DNA of 64,000 nucleotides from Bacillus halotolerans (GCF_001517105.1 NZ_LPVF01000001.1:367116-431115); one strand, 5' to 3'; shown: positions 53,691-63,540, numbered from the stretch's first letter. Made by a program: numbers and translations. The notes: a model not told the origin generated them from the letters alone.

Positions 53691-54838
53691 ACGGTATGAA
53701 CAGGTCTTGTTAAAGAAAATAAAGCAAACAGAACGGCGATCACAACAATCGATCCTCCGCACCAAGCTGTTGACACAACAGTCCCCGTCTGATCCAATAC
53801 AACACCGCCAATGGCTGAACCAAGGGCAATCCCGATTTGCAGCGCAGACGTATTAAAGCTTTGCTGAATGTCAGACGTGTCCGGTGCAATCTCAATTAAA
53901 TAGCTTTGCTGTGCGGGAGCCAGACTCCAGCTCAGCAATCCCCAAATGACCATAACAGGCAAAAAGAAAATCATAGACGACGTTGACAGCGGCAATAAGA
54001 ACATAATGATGGCGAAGGAATCGGTCACCAGCAAGATGCTCTTAAAGGAACCGAGCCGGTCAGAAAGCGCTCCTCCAAAAGGACCTCCGCACACGGCAGA
54101 TATTCCGAAAAGGAAATAGCAAATGCTGACCCAGAAAGAGCTTAGATGGAGAGTCGTCTCTAAAAACGGGGCAAAATAAGCATATAAAGTGTAGTGCCCC
54201 GCTAATGTAAACATCGTCACAAGATGCGAGCTGGCGATTTTTGCATTGGCAATTGTCTTGATTTGATCCCGGAATGGAATCATTTTCTCCGTCGGTATCT
54301 TCTCAAAAAAGATCGAAATAATCAGCATAGAGACAAGCGCCAGAAGCCCGATGCCAAGGAACAAAATGCGCCATCCAAAGGAATTGCTGATCAATATTCC
54401 AAGCGGCACACCTAATGCGATGGCAGAACTGAATCCCATAAAAATGATGCCGATTGCACGGGCTCTGTATTCAGGCGCCACAATTTTCGGCGCAATTGTC
54501 AAGGAAAGGACCACAATCAGCCCTGTGCTCATCGCCGCCAATACCCTTGATACCATCAGCATCGCAAAATTAGGGCTGAAATAGGCGACAAGGTTACTTA
54601 AAAAGAAAACAAATAACGCAATTAAATATAAACGCTTCCGTTCAACCCTCGCGGTCATTGCCAAAAGCAGCGGCCCTGAAACAGCATATCCCAGTGCAAA
54701 CACACTGATCAGCTGTCCGGCCGAAACAATGGAAATGTGTAAATCATTTGCGATTTGAGGAAGAATCCCACCCACAATTAACTCAACCAATCCGACTGCA
54801 ATTGTAGAAGCTGCAAGCAGAAAAACTTTAAAATTCAT
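53672..54838 (-). CDS. pbuE: Purine base efflux pump PbuE (MFS)
   Basis: 388 residues, twelve membrane helices, major facilitator superfamily (DHA1 AraJ-like). Typical regions: [20 protein letters not shown] in helix 1, the motif-A loop [20 protein letters not shown], and [17 protein letters not shown] between helices 8 and 9. It exports hypoxanthine, adenine and analogues. ATG 54838 with AAAGGAG gives the 388-residue length known from strain 168. It is controlled by the adenine riboswitch upstream. Confidence 0.95.
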   Translation of the reverse strand: MNFKVFLLAASTIAVGLVELIVGGILPQIANDLHISIVSAGQLISVFALGYAVSGPLLLAMTARVERKRLYLIALFVFFLSNLVAYFSPNFAMLMVSRVLAAMSTGLIVVLSLTIAPKIVAPEYRARAIGIIFMGFSSAIALGVPLGILISNSFGWRILFLGIGLLALVSMLIISIFFEKIPTEKMIPFRDQIKTIANAKIASSHLVTMFTLAGHYTLYAYFAPFLETTLHLSSFWVSICYFLFGISAVCGGPFGGALSDRLGSFKSILLVTDSFAIIMFLLPLSTSSMIFFLPVMVIWGLLSWSLAPAQQSYLIEIAPDTSDIQQSFNTSALQIGIALGSAIGGVVLDQTGTVVSTAWCGGSIVVIAVLFALFSLTRPVHTVKKSSL

Positions 54839-54869
54839 AACAAACTCCTTTACATAAATTTTTTGACAA

Positions 54870-54973
54870 ATAAAAAAATCCTGATTACAAAAAAAGTGAT
54901 AAACAATTTTTGTAATCAGGATTTTACGGTTCCTGGTAGACACCCTCAATCCATATTATTGAGGTTATACAAG
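54870..54973 (-). promoter_or_regulatory. Adenine-sensing purine riboswitch of pbuE
   Basis: On the minus strand the aptamer runs from TTGTATAACCTC (54972-54961), through ATGGATTGAGGGTGTCTACC and AGGAACCGTAAAATCCT, to GATTACAA (54917-54910). The pairing position before TTAC is U (GATTAC instead of GACTAC), the adenine-specific form. The terminator arms GTAATCAGGAT and ATCCTGATTAC (54923-54912 / 54889-54878) end in T7; its first arm overlaps the aptamer P1 3' strand, giving the on-switch by adenine. Confidence 0.92.
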
Positions 54974-55100
54974 TAAAAATAGCTATTTAATTGATTTAGT
55001 TTCCGATGATGAGTTTAACATATTGTGAGCGAATCTTCCATAGAAAAATTTGATAAATAGTTGAACTGAAAAAAATATGAATATATTTATTTTATAAAAG

Positions 55101-55150
55101 TATAGACAATTAAAATTAAATGACTATAATAAATTGTGTAAGCGTTTTAA
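55101..55150 (+). promoter_or_regulatory. Promoter, GmuR operator candidate and cre of the gmu operon
   Basis: TAGACA (55103-55108), 16 bp, TATAAT (55125-55130). TATAG (55101) and CTATA (55124) form an inverted repeat across the promoter, a likely GmuR site. TGTAAGCGTTTTAA (55137-55150) matches the CcpA cre consensus at the transcription start. Induction by glucomannan sugars and glucose repression follow. Confidence 0.75.
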
Positions 55151-55169
55151 ATAAAAGGGGGGTCATCCA

Positions 55170-55481
55170 TTGAAGAAAATTTTACTGGCGTGCAGTTCGG
55201 GAATGTCCACCAGTTTGCTGGTGACAAAAATGAAAGAATACGCGCAATCCATCGGAGAGGAAGCGGAGATCTGGGCAGTCGGCCAGGATAAAGCGAAAGA
55301 AGATATGCAAAAGGCAGATGCGGTTTTAATCGGCCCGCAAATGAGCTTTCTGAAAAGCGAACTGCAAAAAGAAGCCGACCAATACAACATTCGGGTTGAG
55401 GTCATTGACATGATGGCTTACGGAATGGCTGATGGCAAAAAAGCTTATGAACAGGCTTTGTCATTAATGGGGCAACAATGA
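55170..55481 (+). CDS. gmuB: Oligo-mannoside/cellobiose PTS EIIB GmuB
   Basis: 103 residues, lactose/cellobiose-type EIIB. Phospho-Cys8 lies in MKKILLACSSGMSTSLLVTK. It passes phosphate from GmuA to the sugar bound in GmuC at the membrane. The start is TTG 55170 with AGGGGGG at 7 bases. It is the first gene of gmuBACDREFG and overlaps gmuA. Confidence 0.94.
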   Translation: MKKILLACSSGMSTSLLVTKMKEYAQSIGEEAEIWAVGQDKAKEDMQKADAVLIGPQMSFLKSELQKEADQYNIRVEVIDMMAYGMADGKKAYEQALSLMGQQ

Positions 55482-55813
55482 TGGAGCAGATAAAAATCAC
55501 CGATTTAACAGACGAACAAATCAGCTTTCAGCTTATTCTCCACAGCGGCAATGCCCGCAGCTGCATCATTCAATCACTGCGCGCCTACAAGGAAGGAAAC
55601 AGGGGGGAGGCAGATGTCCTTATTGCCCAAGCTGAGGATGCTCTATCTGCAGCCCATGACATTCACTTTCAAATGATACAGAAAGAATCAAGCGGCGAGG
55701 CAACCAATTTCTCATTGCTGCTTATGCACGCGGAAGATCACCTGATGTCAACATTGACTATGAAAGAATTGGTAAAAGAGCTGCTTGGCATCTTTAAAAC
55801 AAAGAATATATAA
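55481..55813 (+). CDS. gmuA: Oligo-mannoside/cellobiose PTS EIIA GmuA
   Basis: 110 residues, helical lactose/cellobiose-type EIIA. Phospho-His83 in LLLMHAEDHLMSTL; the metal-binding Asp follows. It receives phosphate from HPr. ATG 55481 is used (110 residues as in strain 168); ATG 55478 overlaps the gmuB stop. Same operon as gmuB and gmuC. Confidence 0.94.
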   Translation: MEQIKITDLTDEQISFQLILHSGNARSCIIQSLRAYKEGNRGEADVLIAQAEDALSAAHDIHFQMIQKESSGEATNFSLLLMHAEDHLMSTLTMKELVKELLGIFKTKNI

Positions 55814-55830
55814 AAATCGGGGTGGATAGG

Positions 55831-57156
55831 GTGTTCGAGAAAATCAGCCAGTTCCTTGTTCCAATTGCAGGGAGGTTAAATAATAACCGTTATTTGCAGG
55901 TGTTGCGCGATGCGTTTATGCTGGCCTTCCCGCTTACGATATTCGGGTCCATTTTTGTGGTGTTAACGAACCTGCCGTTTTTAAGTAAATTCATGAATGC
56001 TTCAATGCTCACATCGTTTCAGTCCAATTTTGGCATTGCGTCTACGGCGACCATGGGGATTATGTCTGTCTTCGTCGTGTTTGGTATAGGCTATTATCTC
56101 TCAAAAAGCTATCAGGTCGAAGCCGTGTTTGGCGGTGCGATCGCTTTGGTTTCCTTTTTGCTGCTGACGCCTTTTATCGTTCAGCCGGAAACAGGAGATG
56201 CCATAACCGGAGTCATTCCGGTAGACCGCCTCGGTGCCAAAGGAATGTTTCTGGGTATGATCACGGCATTTCTTTCTGGTGAAATCTACAGAAGAATCGT
56301 TCAAAAAAACCTGACGATCAAAATGCCTGCCGGGGTTCCGCCGGCTGTAGCAAAATCATTTGCCGCACTTATTCCGGCTTTTATCACATTGACTGTGTTT
56401 TTGCTGATTAACGTTCTGGTCACTCAGCTTTTCAAAACCAACATGCATGATGTCATTTATCATGCGATTCAGGCTCCGCTTGTCGGACTTGGAAGCGGTA
56501 TCATTCCGACGCTGATTGCTGTATTTTTTATTCAAATTCTTTGGTTTTTCGGATTGCATGGGCAAATCATTATCAACTCTGCGATGGACCCGATTTGGAA
56601 TACACTGCAGGTGGAAAACCTGGCAGCCTACACAGCGGGAAAAGAAGTGCCGCACATCATCTCAAAACCGTTTATGGAGATTTATACAGTGGGAATGGGC
56701 GGAACCGGGATGACGCTGGCGATTGTATTTACGATTCTTATATTCATGAAAAGCAGGCAGATGAAGCAAGTATCAAAACTCGGCCTTGCTCCAGGGATTT
56801 TTAACGTAAACGAACCGATTATCTTCGGACTGCCGATTGTGATGAATCCGATCATCCTTGTGCCTTGGGTTTTGGCGCCGATGGTTGTCACACTCGTCAC
56901 CTATCTGGCTATGTCCGCCGGACTTGTTCCGCCTCCAACAGGTGTCACGGTCCCATGGACGGTCCCGCTATTTATTAATGGAATCATGGCGACAAACTCA
57001 ATCATGGGCGGCGTGATGCAGCTTGTCAATCTGATGATTGTCTTTGTGATATGGTTCCCGTTCCTGAGAGCAATGGATAAATTACATTTGGCAAAAGAAA
57101 AGGAACAGGCTGTTCAGGAAACAGCACAGCAAAATGATAACAGCATCAAAATGTGA
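55831..57156 (+). CDS. gmuC: Oligo-mannoside/cellobiose PTS EIIC GmuC
   Basis: 441 residues, membrane permease of the Lac/Cel EIIC family with about ten helices. Signature parts: LRDAFMLAFPLTIFGSIFVV, QILWFFGLHGQIIINSAMDP, GMGGTGMTLAIVFTILIFM and FNVNEPIIFGLPIVMNPI (conserved NEP(I/V)xFG sugar-site motif). It transports beta-mannosides/gluco-oligomannosides with phosphorylation. GTG 55831 follows GGGGTGG; an upstream in-frame GTG at 55822 overlaps the ribosome site. Confidence 0.94.
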   Translation: MFEKISQFLVPIAGRLNNNRYLQVLRDAFMLAFPLTIFGSIFVVLTNLPFLSKFMNASMLTSFQSNFGIASTATMGIMSVFVVFGIGYYLSKSYQVEAVFGGAIALVSFLLLTPFIVQPETGDAITGVIPVDRLGAKGMFLGMITAFLSGEIYRRIVQKNLTIKMPAGVPPAVAKSFAALIPAFITLTVFLLINVLVTQLFKTNMHDVIYHAIQAPLVGLGSGIIPTLIAVFFIQILWFFGLHGQIIINSAMDPIWNTLQVENLAAYTAGKEVPHIISKPFMEIYTVGMGGTGMTLAIVFTILIFMKSRQMKQVSKLGLAPGIFNVNEPIIFGLPIVMNPIILVPWVLAPMVVTLVTYLAMSAGLVPPPTGVTVPWTVPLFINGIMATNSIMGGVMQLVNLMIVFVIWFPFLRAMDKLHLAKEKEQAVQETAQQNDNSIKM

Positions 57157-57174
57157 CAGAAGGAGAGAGAGAAC

Positions 57175-58572
57175 TTGACTCAAACAGAACAGTATCGTTT
57201 TCCGAAAGATTTTTGGTGGGGATCATCCGCTTCAGCGACACAAACGGAGGGGGCCTCCGATCGAGACGGAAAAGGGAAGAATATTTGGGATTACTGGTTT
57301 GAAAAAGAGCCTCATCGCTTTTTTGATCATGTAGGACCTGCATCCACATCGCAATTTTACGACAACTATAAAGACGATATCAGGCTGATGAAGGAGCTTG
57401 GCCACAACTCGTTCCGCATGTCGATTTCATGGTCGCGGTTAATACCGGGCGGAACAGGCGAGATCAACCCTAAAGCCGCGGACTTTTATAACAGCGTCAT
57501 TGATGAGTTCACGGCTAACGGAATAGAGCCTTTTGTCAATTTGTTTCATTTCGATATGCCAATGGAACTTCAAAAACTCGGCGGCTGGGCAAACAGAGAA
57601 ACGGTGGACGCTTATGAAAACTATGCAAGAACTTGTTTTCGTTTGTTTGGCGATCGGGTGAAAAAATGGTTCACCCATAACGAGCCGATCGTGCCGGTAG
57701 AAGGCGGATATTTATATGATTTTCATTATCCGAATAAGGTGGATTTTAAAGAAGCCGTTCAAGTCGGGTTTCACACGTTGTTATCAAGCGCCCGCGCCAT
57801 TCAGGCTTACAGAGAGATGAAGCAGGATGGAAAAATCGGCATCATCTTAAATTTGACGCCATCCTATCCGAGAAGCAGCCACCCGGCGGATGTAAAAGCG
57901 GGAGAAATAGCAGATGCGTTCTTTAACCGATCTTTTTTAGACCCTTCTGTAAAAGGCGAGTTTCCAAAAGAACTCATACACATTTTAAAAACTGAAGGCT
58001 TTATGCCTGAATATGAGAAAGAGGATCTTGAGCTCATTAAACAGCATACGGTTGACTTATTAGGTGTCAATTATTATCAGCCGAGACGTGTAAAAGCAAA
58101 AGAGCACCTGCCAAATCCGGATGCGCCGTTTTTGCCTGACAGGTATTTCGATCCTTACGTCATGCCGGGCCGCAAAATGAATCCTCACCGGGGCTGGGAG
58201 ATTTACGAAAAAGGCGTTTATGATATCCTGATCAATCTAAAAGAAAATTACGGGAATATCGAGTGCTTTATTTCTGAAAACGGCATGGGTGTTGAAGGGG
58301 AAGAGCGTTTCAGAGACGAACAGGGCATGATTCAAGATGACTACCGAATTGAATTTATCAAAGAGCACTTAAAATGGATTCACCGCGCTATACAGGAAGG
58401 CTCAAACGCAAAAGGCTATCACTTATGGACGTTTATGGACAATTGGTCATGGACAAACGCTTATAAAAACCGATACGGATTTGTTTCAGTCAATCTGGAG
58501 AAAGACGGAGAAAGAACTGTCAAAAAGAGCGGAAAATGGTTCAAAGAGGTTGCTGAGAAAAATGGTTTTTAG
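57175..58572 (+). CDS. gmuD: 6-phospho-beta-glycosidase GmuD (GH1)
   Basis: 465 residues, GH1 barrel. Acid/base Glu170 in FTHNEP and nucleophile Glu368 in FISENGMG; the phospho-sugar site is expected near the C-terminal loop after YHLWTFMDNWSWTNAYKNRYG. It splits phosphorylated oligomannosides or cellobiose-type sugars entering through GmuBAC. The start is TTG 57175 with AAGGAGAG upstream. Cytoplasmic. Confidence 0.93.
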   Translation: MTQTEQYRFPKDFWWGSSASATQTEGASDRDGKGKNIWDYWFEKEPHRFFDHVGPASTSQFYDNYKDDIRLMKELGHNSFRMSISWSRLIPGGTGEINPKAADFYNSVIDEFTANGIEPFVNLFHFDMPMELQKLGGWANRETVDAYENYARTCFRLFGDRVKKWFTHNEPIVPVEGGYLYDFHYPNKVDFKEAVQVGFHTLLSSARAIQAYREMKQDGKIGIILNLTPSYPRSSHPADVKAGEIADAFFNRSFLDPSVKGEFPKELIHILKTEGFMPEYEKEDLELIKQHTVDLLGVNYYQPRRVKAKEHLPNPDAPFLPDRYFDPYVMPGRKMNPHRGWEIYEKGVYDILINLKENYGNIECFISENGMGVEGEERFRDEQGMIQDDYRIEFIKEHLKWIHRAIQEGSNAKGYHLWTFMDNWSWTNAYKNRYGFVSVNLEKDGERTVKKSGKWFKEVAEKNGF

Positions 58573-58722
58573 GTTGCTATAGCAAAAAGGCCTTCCGGCG
58601 GTCAAGATTCCTAACAGAGACAACAAATAGCCATAACATTGATGAAACAGGAAAAAGAACTTATGATATCCGTAAAGAAGTTTATTCGATATCGAAATTT
58701 TTACAGCTGCCGGAGGATACCA

Positions 58723-59436
58723 ATGAATAAATACGAAATCATTGCAAATGAAATGAGAAAACGAATCAAAAATAACGTATATCCCATCGATCAGCCGATT
58801 CCCGATGAAGTATCTCTTGCAAAAGAGTTCAATTCAAGCCGCATGACGATGAAAAGAGCTCTTGATAACTTAGTTGCTGAAGGACTGTTATTCAGAAAAC
58901 GCGGTCACGGAACCTTTATCATCCAATCTGCGATACAGGATGATCATGTCCATGTCGTCAGCAATGAAATCCTCGGTCTGACCAATTTGTTAAAAGACAA
59001 AAAAATCAAAAGCAAAGTCATTCAGTTCGAGGTGCAATTTCCCACTGAGGAAGTGGCTGCCCATTTATCAATTGATCAGAAAACGCCGGTTTATTATGTT
59101 GTACGGCTGCGAATTGTGGAAGGCGAGCCATATGTATTGGAAAAAACATATATGCCGACACACTTAATACCCGGCATTAATGATGAGGTGCTGCACCACT
59201 CTATTTATGAACACATTACAAACGGGCTCCAGCTAAAGATTGCCGGAACGCACCGGAAAATCAGAGCCTGTAAATCTGATGAGATGGATCAGCAGCATCT
59301 GGGCTGCAAACAGGATGATCCCATTCTTGAAGTTGAGCACGTGGGCTTCTTGGATAACGGAATTCCATTTGAATATTCCTTTTCACGTCATCGGCATGAC
59401 AAATTTGTCGTCACTTCGGTAAACGTAAGGCGCTGA
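58723..59436 (+). CDS. gmuR: GntR/HutC-family repressor GmuR
   Basis: 237 residues: winged helix at about 5-70 (YPIDQPIPDEVSLAKEFNSS, RMTMKRALDNLVAEGLLFRK) and a UTRA ligand domain (about 90-232; PVYYVVRLRIVEGEPYVLEK, IPFEYSFSRHRHDKFVVTS). It represses the gmu operon until a glucomannan degradation product binds. ATG 58723 follows CGGAGG; the longer frame from 58639 has no ribosome site. It lies inside the operon it controls. Confidence 0.93.
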   Translation: MNKYEIIANEMRKRIKNNVYPIDQPIPDEVSLAKEFNSSRMTMKRALDNLVAEGLLFRKRGHGTFIIQSAIQDDHVHVVSNEILGLTNLLKDKKIKSKVIQFEVQFPTEEVAAHLSIDQKTPVYYVVRLRIVEGEPYVLEKTYMPTHLIPGINDEVLHHSIYEHITNGLQLKIAGTHRKIRACKSDEMDQQHLGCKQDDPILEVEHVGFLDNGIPFEYSFSRHRHDKFVVTSVNVRR

Positions 59437-59464
59437 TCGCGGAAATAACAAGGAGGCCATCTGC

Positions 59465-60364
59465 ATGCTTGGCGGTATTGAAGCAGGCGGCACAAAATTT
59501 GTATGTGCCGTCGGAACAGAAGATGGAACGATCATTGACAGAATAGAGATACCAACAGCGATGCCGGATGAAACGATAGAGAAAGTCATTCAATATTTTC
59601 GCCAATTCTCGCTACAGGCAATCGGCATCGGCTCCTTTGGTCCCGTTGATACAGATGTAAACAGTAAAACATATGGAACCATTACTGCCACGCCTAAACC
59701 AGGCTGGAGGCACTATCCATTTTTGAAAACGATAAAAGAAGAAATGAATATTCCTGCTGGATTCAGTACGGATGTGAACGCTGCGGCGCTCGGTGAATCT
59801 CTTTTCGGCGCAGCTAAAGACTTCGACAGCTGCTTATATATCACGATCGGCACCGGCATTGGTGCAGGCGCGATTATAGAAGGGCGGCTTCTGCAAGGAT
59901 TATCACATCCTGAAATGGGCCACATCTATATTCGCCGCCATCCGGATGACACGTATCAAGGAAAGTGCCCCTATCATAAGGATTGCTTCGAGGGTCTGGC
60001 TTCAGGTCCTGCTATAGAGTCACGATGGGGAAAAAAGGCCGCAGATTTATCACATGTTAATGAGGTCTGGGAACTTGAAGGATATTACATTGCGCAGGCG
60101 CTGGCACAATATATCCTCATCTTGGCACCAAAAAAAATTATTCTTGGCGGCGGCGTCATGAATCAGAGTCAGCTGTTCCCTTATATCTATCAATATGTAC
60201 CTAAAATAATGAACAGCTACTTTAATTTTTCTGAATTATCAGAAAGTATAAATGAGTATATTGTAGCTCCCCATTTAGGCAGAAATGCCGGAATCATCGG
60301 AACGTTTGTTTTAGCCGATCAGGCATTAAAAGCAGAAGAAGCATCCGGGGAGGTTCCATCATGA
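59465..60364 (+). CDS. gmuE: ROK-family fructokinase/sugar kinase GmuE
   Basis: 299 residues, ROK fold. ATP phosphate loop LGGIEAGGTKFVCAVG at the N-terminus, active-site STDVNAAALGESLFGAAKD, the Zn-binding ROK motif GHIYIRRHPDDTYQGKCPYH and CFEGLASGPA. It phosphorylates a free hexose (fructose/mannose type) liberated by GmuD. ATG 59465 has AAGGAGG upstream. It overlaps gmuF by four bases. Confidence 0.93.
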   Translation: MLGGIEAGGTKFVCAVGTEDGTIIDRIEIPTAMPDETIEKVIQYFRQFSLQAIGIGSFGPVDTDVNSKTYGTITATPKPGWRHYPFLKTIKEEMNIPAGFSTDVNAAALGESLFGAAKDFDSCLYITIGTGIGAGAIIEGRLLQGLSHPEMGHIYIRRHPDDTYQGKCPYHKDCFEGLASGPAIESRWGKKAADLSHVNEVWELEGYYIAQALAQYILILAPKKIILGGGVMNQSQLFPYIYQYVPKIMNSYFNFSELSESINEYIVAPHLGRNAGIIGTFVLADQALKAEEASGEVPS

Positions 60365-61308
60365 AGCATCCTTTATTTTTAGAGCCGATTTTTAAAGAAA
60401 GGATATGGGGCGGCACAGCGCTTCGTGATAGATTCGGCTACAGCATCCCTTCAGAAAAAACTGGCGAATGCTGGGCTGTCTCGGCCCATGCCAATGGATC
60501 ATCGACTGTTCAAAATGGCCGGTTGGCAGGAAAAACACTAGATCAAGTGTGGAAAGAATGCCCGGAGTTTTTCGGCTTTCCGCAAAGAAGCGTGTTTCCG
60601 TTACTGGTGAAAGTACTTGATGCCAACATGGACCTCTCCGTACAAGTGCATCCTGATGACCATTATGCCATCGTGCACGAAAACGGAGACCTCGGAAAAA
60701 CAGAGTGCTGGTATATTATTGATTGCCAAGAAGGCGCGGAACTGATTTTGGGACATCATGCAAGCACGAAGGAAGAACTCAAACAGCTTATAGAAAGCGG
60801 TGATTGGAACGGACTGCTTAGGCGCATCAACATAAAGCCGGGAGATTTCTTTTATGTTCCAAGCGGCACGCTGCATGCATTGTGTGAGGGCACCCTCGTC
60901 CTTGAAATTCAGCAAAATTCTGATACCACATATCGAGTATACGATTATGATCGCTGTAATGACCATGGCCAAAAAAGGGATCTCCATATAGAAAAAGCGA
61001 TGGAAGTCGTAAACATACCGCATGCGGATTCTGAACCAATACCAGCGATAAAAGAAATGAAGGATGCCGTGATTACGTCTTATGTTCAGTCAGATTATTT
61101 CTCAGTTTACAAATGGAATGTCAGCGGCAAGCCGGTTTTTCCTTCTCCTCAAACCTATTTGCTGTGCAGTGTTGTCGAAGGCTCAGGGATAATAGAAAAC
61201 AACGGTGTGCAGTATGAATGCAATAAAGGCTCACACTTTATTTTGCCTGCCCATTTTGGCGAGTTTTCAATAGAAGGAACTTGCGAGCTGATCATATCTC
61301 ATCCTTAA
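60361..61308 (+). CDS. gmuF: Mannose-6-phosphate isomerase GmuF
   Basis: 315 residues, type I phosphomannose isomerase with the same Zn and active-site motifs as ManA: VQVHPDDHYA, GKTECWYII, VPSGTLHALC, EIQQNSDTTYRVYDYDR. It turns mannose-6-phosphate into fructose-6-phosphate. ATG 60361 overlaps the gmuE stop. With ManA at 20505 the window carries two such enzymes, about 40 kb apart. Confidence 0.94.
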   Translation: MKHPLFLEPIFKERIWGGTALRDRFGYSIPSEKTGECWAVSAHANGSSTVQNGRLAGKTLDQVWKECPEFFGFPQRSVFPLLVKVLDANMDLSVQVHPDDHYAIVHENGDLGKTECWYIIDCQEGAELILGHHASTKEELKQLIESGDWNGLLRRINIKPGDFFYVPSGTLHALCEGTLVLEIQQNSDTTYRVYDYDRCNDHGQKRDLHIEKAMEVVNIPHADSEPIPAIKEMKDAVITSYVQSDYFSVYKWNVSGKPVFPSPQTYLLCSVVEGSGIIENNGVQYECNKGSHFILPAHFGEFSIEGTCELIISHP

Positions 61309-61327
61309 TAAGAACGGAGGAATTTCT

Positions 61328-62416
61328 GTGTTAAAGAAACCTATCATCTGTTTGTTCATCTTATTTTTATTTGCGTCTGCCGTTTTGGCTGAGCTGATCC
61401 AAGCACATACTGTGTCACCTGTTAATCCTAAAGCACAGCAGACAACAAAAGATGTGATGAATTGGCTCGCCCACCTGCCGAATCGTTCTGAAAACAGAGT
61501 CCTTTCCGGTGCGTTTGGCGGTTACAGTCATGACACATTCTCCATGGCCGAAGCAGAAAGAATCCGAAGCTCAGCCGGACAATCACCTGCCATTTACGGC
61601 TGTGATTACGCTAGGGGATGGCTTGAAACCTCAAACATTGAAGATTCTATAGACGTAAGCTGCAACAGTGATTTAATTTCGTATTGGAAAAGCGGAGGGA
61701 TTCCGCAGATCAGTCTGCATCTAGCGAATCCTGCTTATCAGTCAGGACACTATAAAACACCGATTACCAACGATCAGTATAAAAAACTGTTAGACTCTTC
61801 TACAACAGAGGGGAAACGGCTGAACGCCATGCTCAGCAAAATTGCTGACGGGCTTCAAGAGCTGGAAAACCAAGGCGTGCCCGTTCTGTTCAGGCCGCTG
61901 CATGAGATGAACGGCGAGTGGTTTTGGTGGGGGCTTACGTCATATAATCAAAAGGATGATGAAAGAATCTACTTATATAAACAGCTCTACATCAAAATCT
62001 ATCATTATATGACTGACGAAAGAGGATTGGATCATTTATTGTGGGTTTTCTCTCCCGACGCTAATCGAGATTTTAAAACCGATTTTTACCCTGGAGCTTC
62101 ATACGTAGATATAGTTGGGTTAGATGCATACTTTCAAGATCCATATTCGATAAGCGGATACGACCAGCTGACAGCACTTAATAAACCATTTGCCTTTACA
62201 GAAGTTGGTCCGCAAACAGCAAACGGCAACTTTGATTACAGTCTGTTTATGAGTGCGATAAAACAAAAATATCCTAAAACGACTTATTTTCTGGCATGGA
62301 ATGATGAATGGAGTCCGGCTGTGAACAAAGGCGCTTCATCTCTCTACAATGATAACTGGACATTAAATAAGGGAGAAGTGTGGAACGGTAATACATTAAC
62401 ACCTATAGTTGAATAA
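61328..62416 (+). CDS. gmuG: Secreted beta-1,4-mannanase GmuG (GH26)
   Basis: 362 residues. Signal peptide KKPIICLFILFLFASAVLAE with a likely cut near AHT. GH26 barrel with acid/base Glu193 in RPLHEMNGEWFWW and nucleophile Glu292 in FAFTEVGPQ; the substrate-side Trp residues are present. It hydrolyses mannan and glucomannan outside the cell, giving oligosaccharides for GmuBAC. GTG 61328 has GGAGG at 7 bases. A perfect terminator follows. Confidence 0.95.
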   Translation: MLKKPIICLFILFLFASAVLAELIQAHTVSPVNPKAQQTTKDVMNWLAHLPNRSENRVLSGAFGGYSHDTFSMAEAERIRSSAGQSPAIYGCDYARGWLETSNIEDSIDVSCNSDLISYWKSGGIPQISLHLANPAYQSGHYKTPITNDQYKKLLDSSTTEGKRLNAMLSKIADGLQELENQGVPVLFRPLHEMNGEWFWWGLTSYNQKDDERIYLYKQLYIKIYHYMTDERGLDHLLWVFSPDANRDFKTDFYPGASYVDIVGLDAYFQDPYSISGYDQLTALNKPFAFTEVGPQTANGNFDYSLFMSAIKQKYPKTTYFLAWNDEWSPAVNKGASSLYNDNWTLNKGEVWNGNTLTPIVE

Positions 62417-62436
62417 AAAACGTTTTACATTAATTA

Positions 62437-62468
62437 AAGGTTCTCAAGGATATCCTTGAGAACCTTTT
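62437..62468. terminator. Bidirectional terminator between gmuG and ydhU
   Basis: AAAGGTTCTCAAGG and CCTTGAGAACCTTT form a perfect stem; T and A tails on both sides. Confidence 0.88.
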
Positions 62469-62473
62469 GATCA

Positions 62474-63329
62474 TCAGGCGTTCATATCCCCTAAGCCGGG
62501 ACTATGTTCATTCGGCATTTCCGGAAGAAGCGGAACAGGAAATCCAGCCGGAGGTTCAGTTACTTGCAGCTCGCCGCCATTTCTGCTTGGAGATTTTCCT
62601 TGAAAGATCTCTGCAATTCTTGTTTCATCTAATCTGAAGTTAAACTGTACATTATGGTAGCCTAATTCAACATACTTTCTGCACTCTGGATATTTATTAA
62701 TGTCGTAATTCGGAACTGGTAAAAGCTTAGCCCAGTCAACACCTAAAGTCTCAAGCGCTTTAGCGAAAGCATTTTGATGAGCGTTGTCACGAACAATAAG
62801 AAAAGCGAGTGTTTCCCGGAACGTCTGATTAGAGCTCATTTCATAGATTCTTGTTTTTTGGAGAACACCAGTAGACTCAAGCAACAAGTTATCCAACAGG
62901 TCAGTGATTAAGTTTCCGTGATTATACACCCACGACGCGTTCCAAGGATTGCCGCCCGCATCAACCGGGAGTGAACTCTGTGCGCCAATAATGTAATGAT
63001 GAGGGTTAGCATGTTTAACTGTTTCATCAAGGGGGGGCATGGTCTATACCCTGGCTGCCGACTCCAGCACCGCCTGATTCATCTAATAAAGCATTGATTG
63101 TATTTTGCACAAGCTCTACATGGGCAATTTCTTCTAAGAAGATGCCGCGCAGCAAATCACGATATTGTTTCTGCTTTCCTCTGAAATTGGAGCTTTGAAA
63201 GAAATATTGCATCATTGTACGCATTTCCCCATAATGTCCGCCTAATATTTCCTGCAGTACTTTAGCTGCGGCCGGATCTGGCTTATCGGGTTTAATGATA
63301 TTGATTAGTTCTTCTTTGTAGTAAAACAT
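62474..63329 (-). pseudogene. ydhU: Manganese catalase YdhU, split by a frameshift in a G7 run
   Basis: From ATG 63329 the frame gives FFQSSNFRGKQKQYRDLLRG, IFLEEIAHVELVQNTINALL and ends GIDHAPP; the second frame to 62474 continues LDETVKHANPHHYIIGAQSS and RDNAHQNAFAKALETLGV. The run C7 on the minus strand (63032-63038) has one C too many: with C6 the two join as DHAPPLDETVK. The di-manganese ligands E (LEEIAHVE) and H (NAHQNAF) are present in the joined protein of about 284 residues, the usual Mn-catalase length. As I recall, ydhU is split in strain 168 as well. Confidence 0.85.
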
Positions 63330-63449
63330 AACACGCCTCTTTTCTTATTTATTTGTTTTTTATATCATCTGTACAATTAGATAAACTATACGGACTAACC
63401 AATAGCTGAAAAGAAAATGAGAAAAATGAAACAAAAGTATAGAAAAGTA

Positions 63450-63478
63450 TTGACCGATAAAAAAACACATGGTATATT
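63450..63478 (+). promoter_or_regulatory. rrn promoter 1
   Basis: TTGACC (63450-63455), 17 bp, TATATT (63473-63478). Confidence 0.7.
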
Positions 63479-63540
63479 ATTAAACGTCGCTGATGAACAG
63501 CGCAGAACAAAATGAAAAATAAAAAAGTTTTTCGAAGGTG

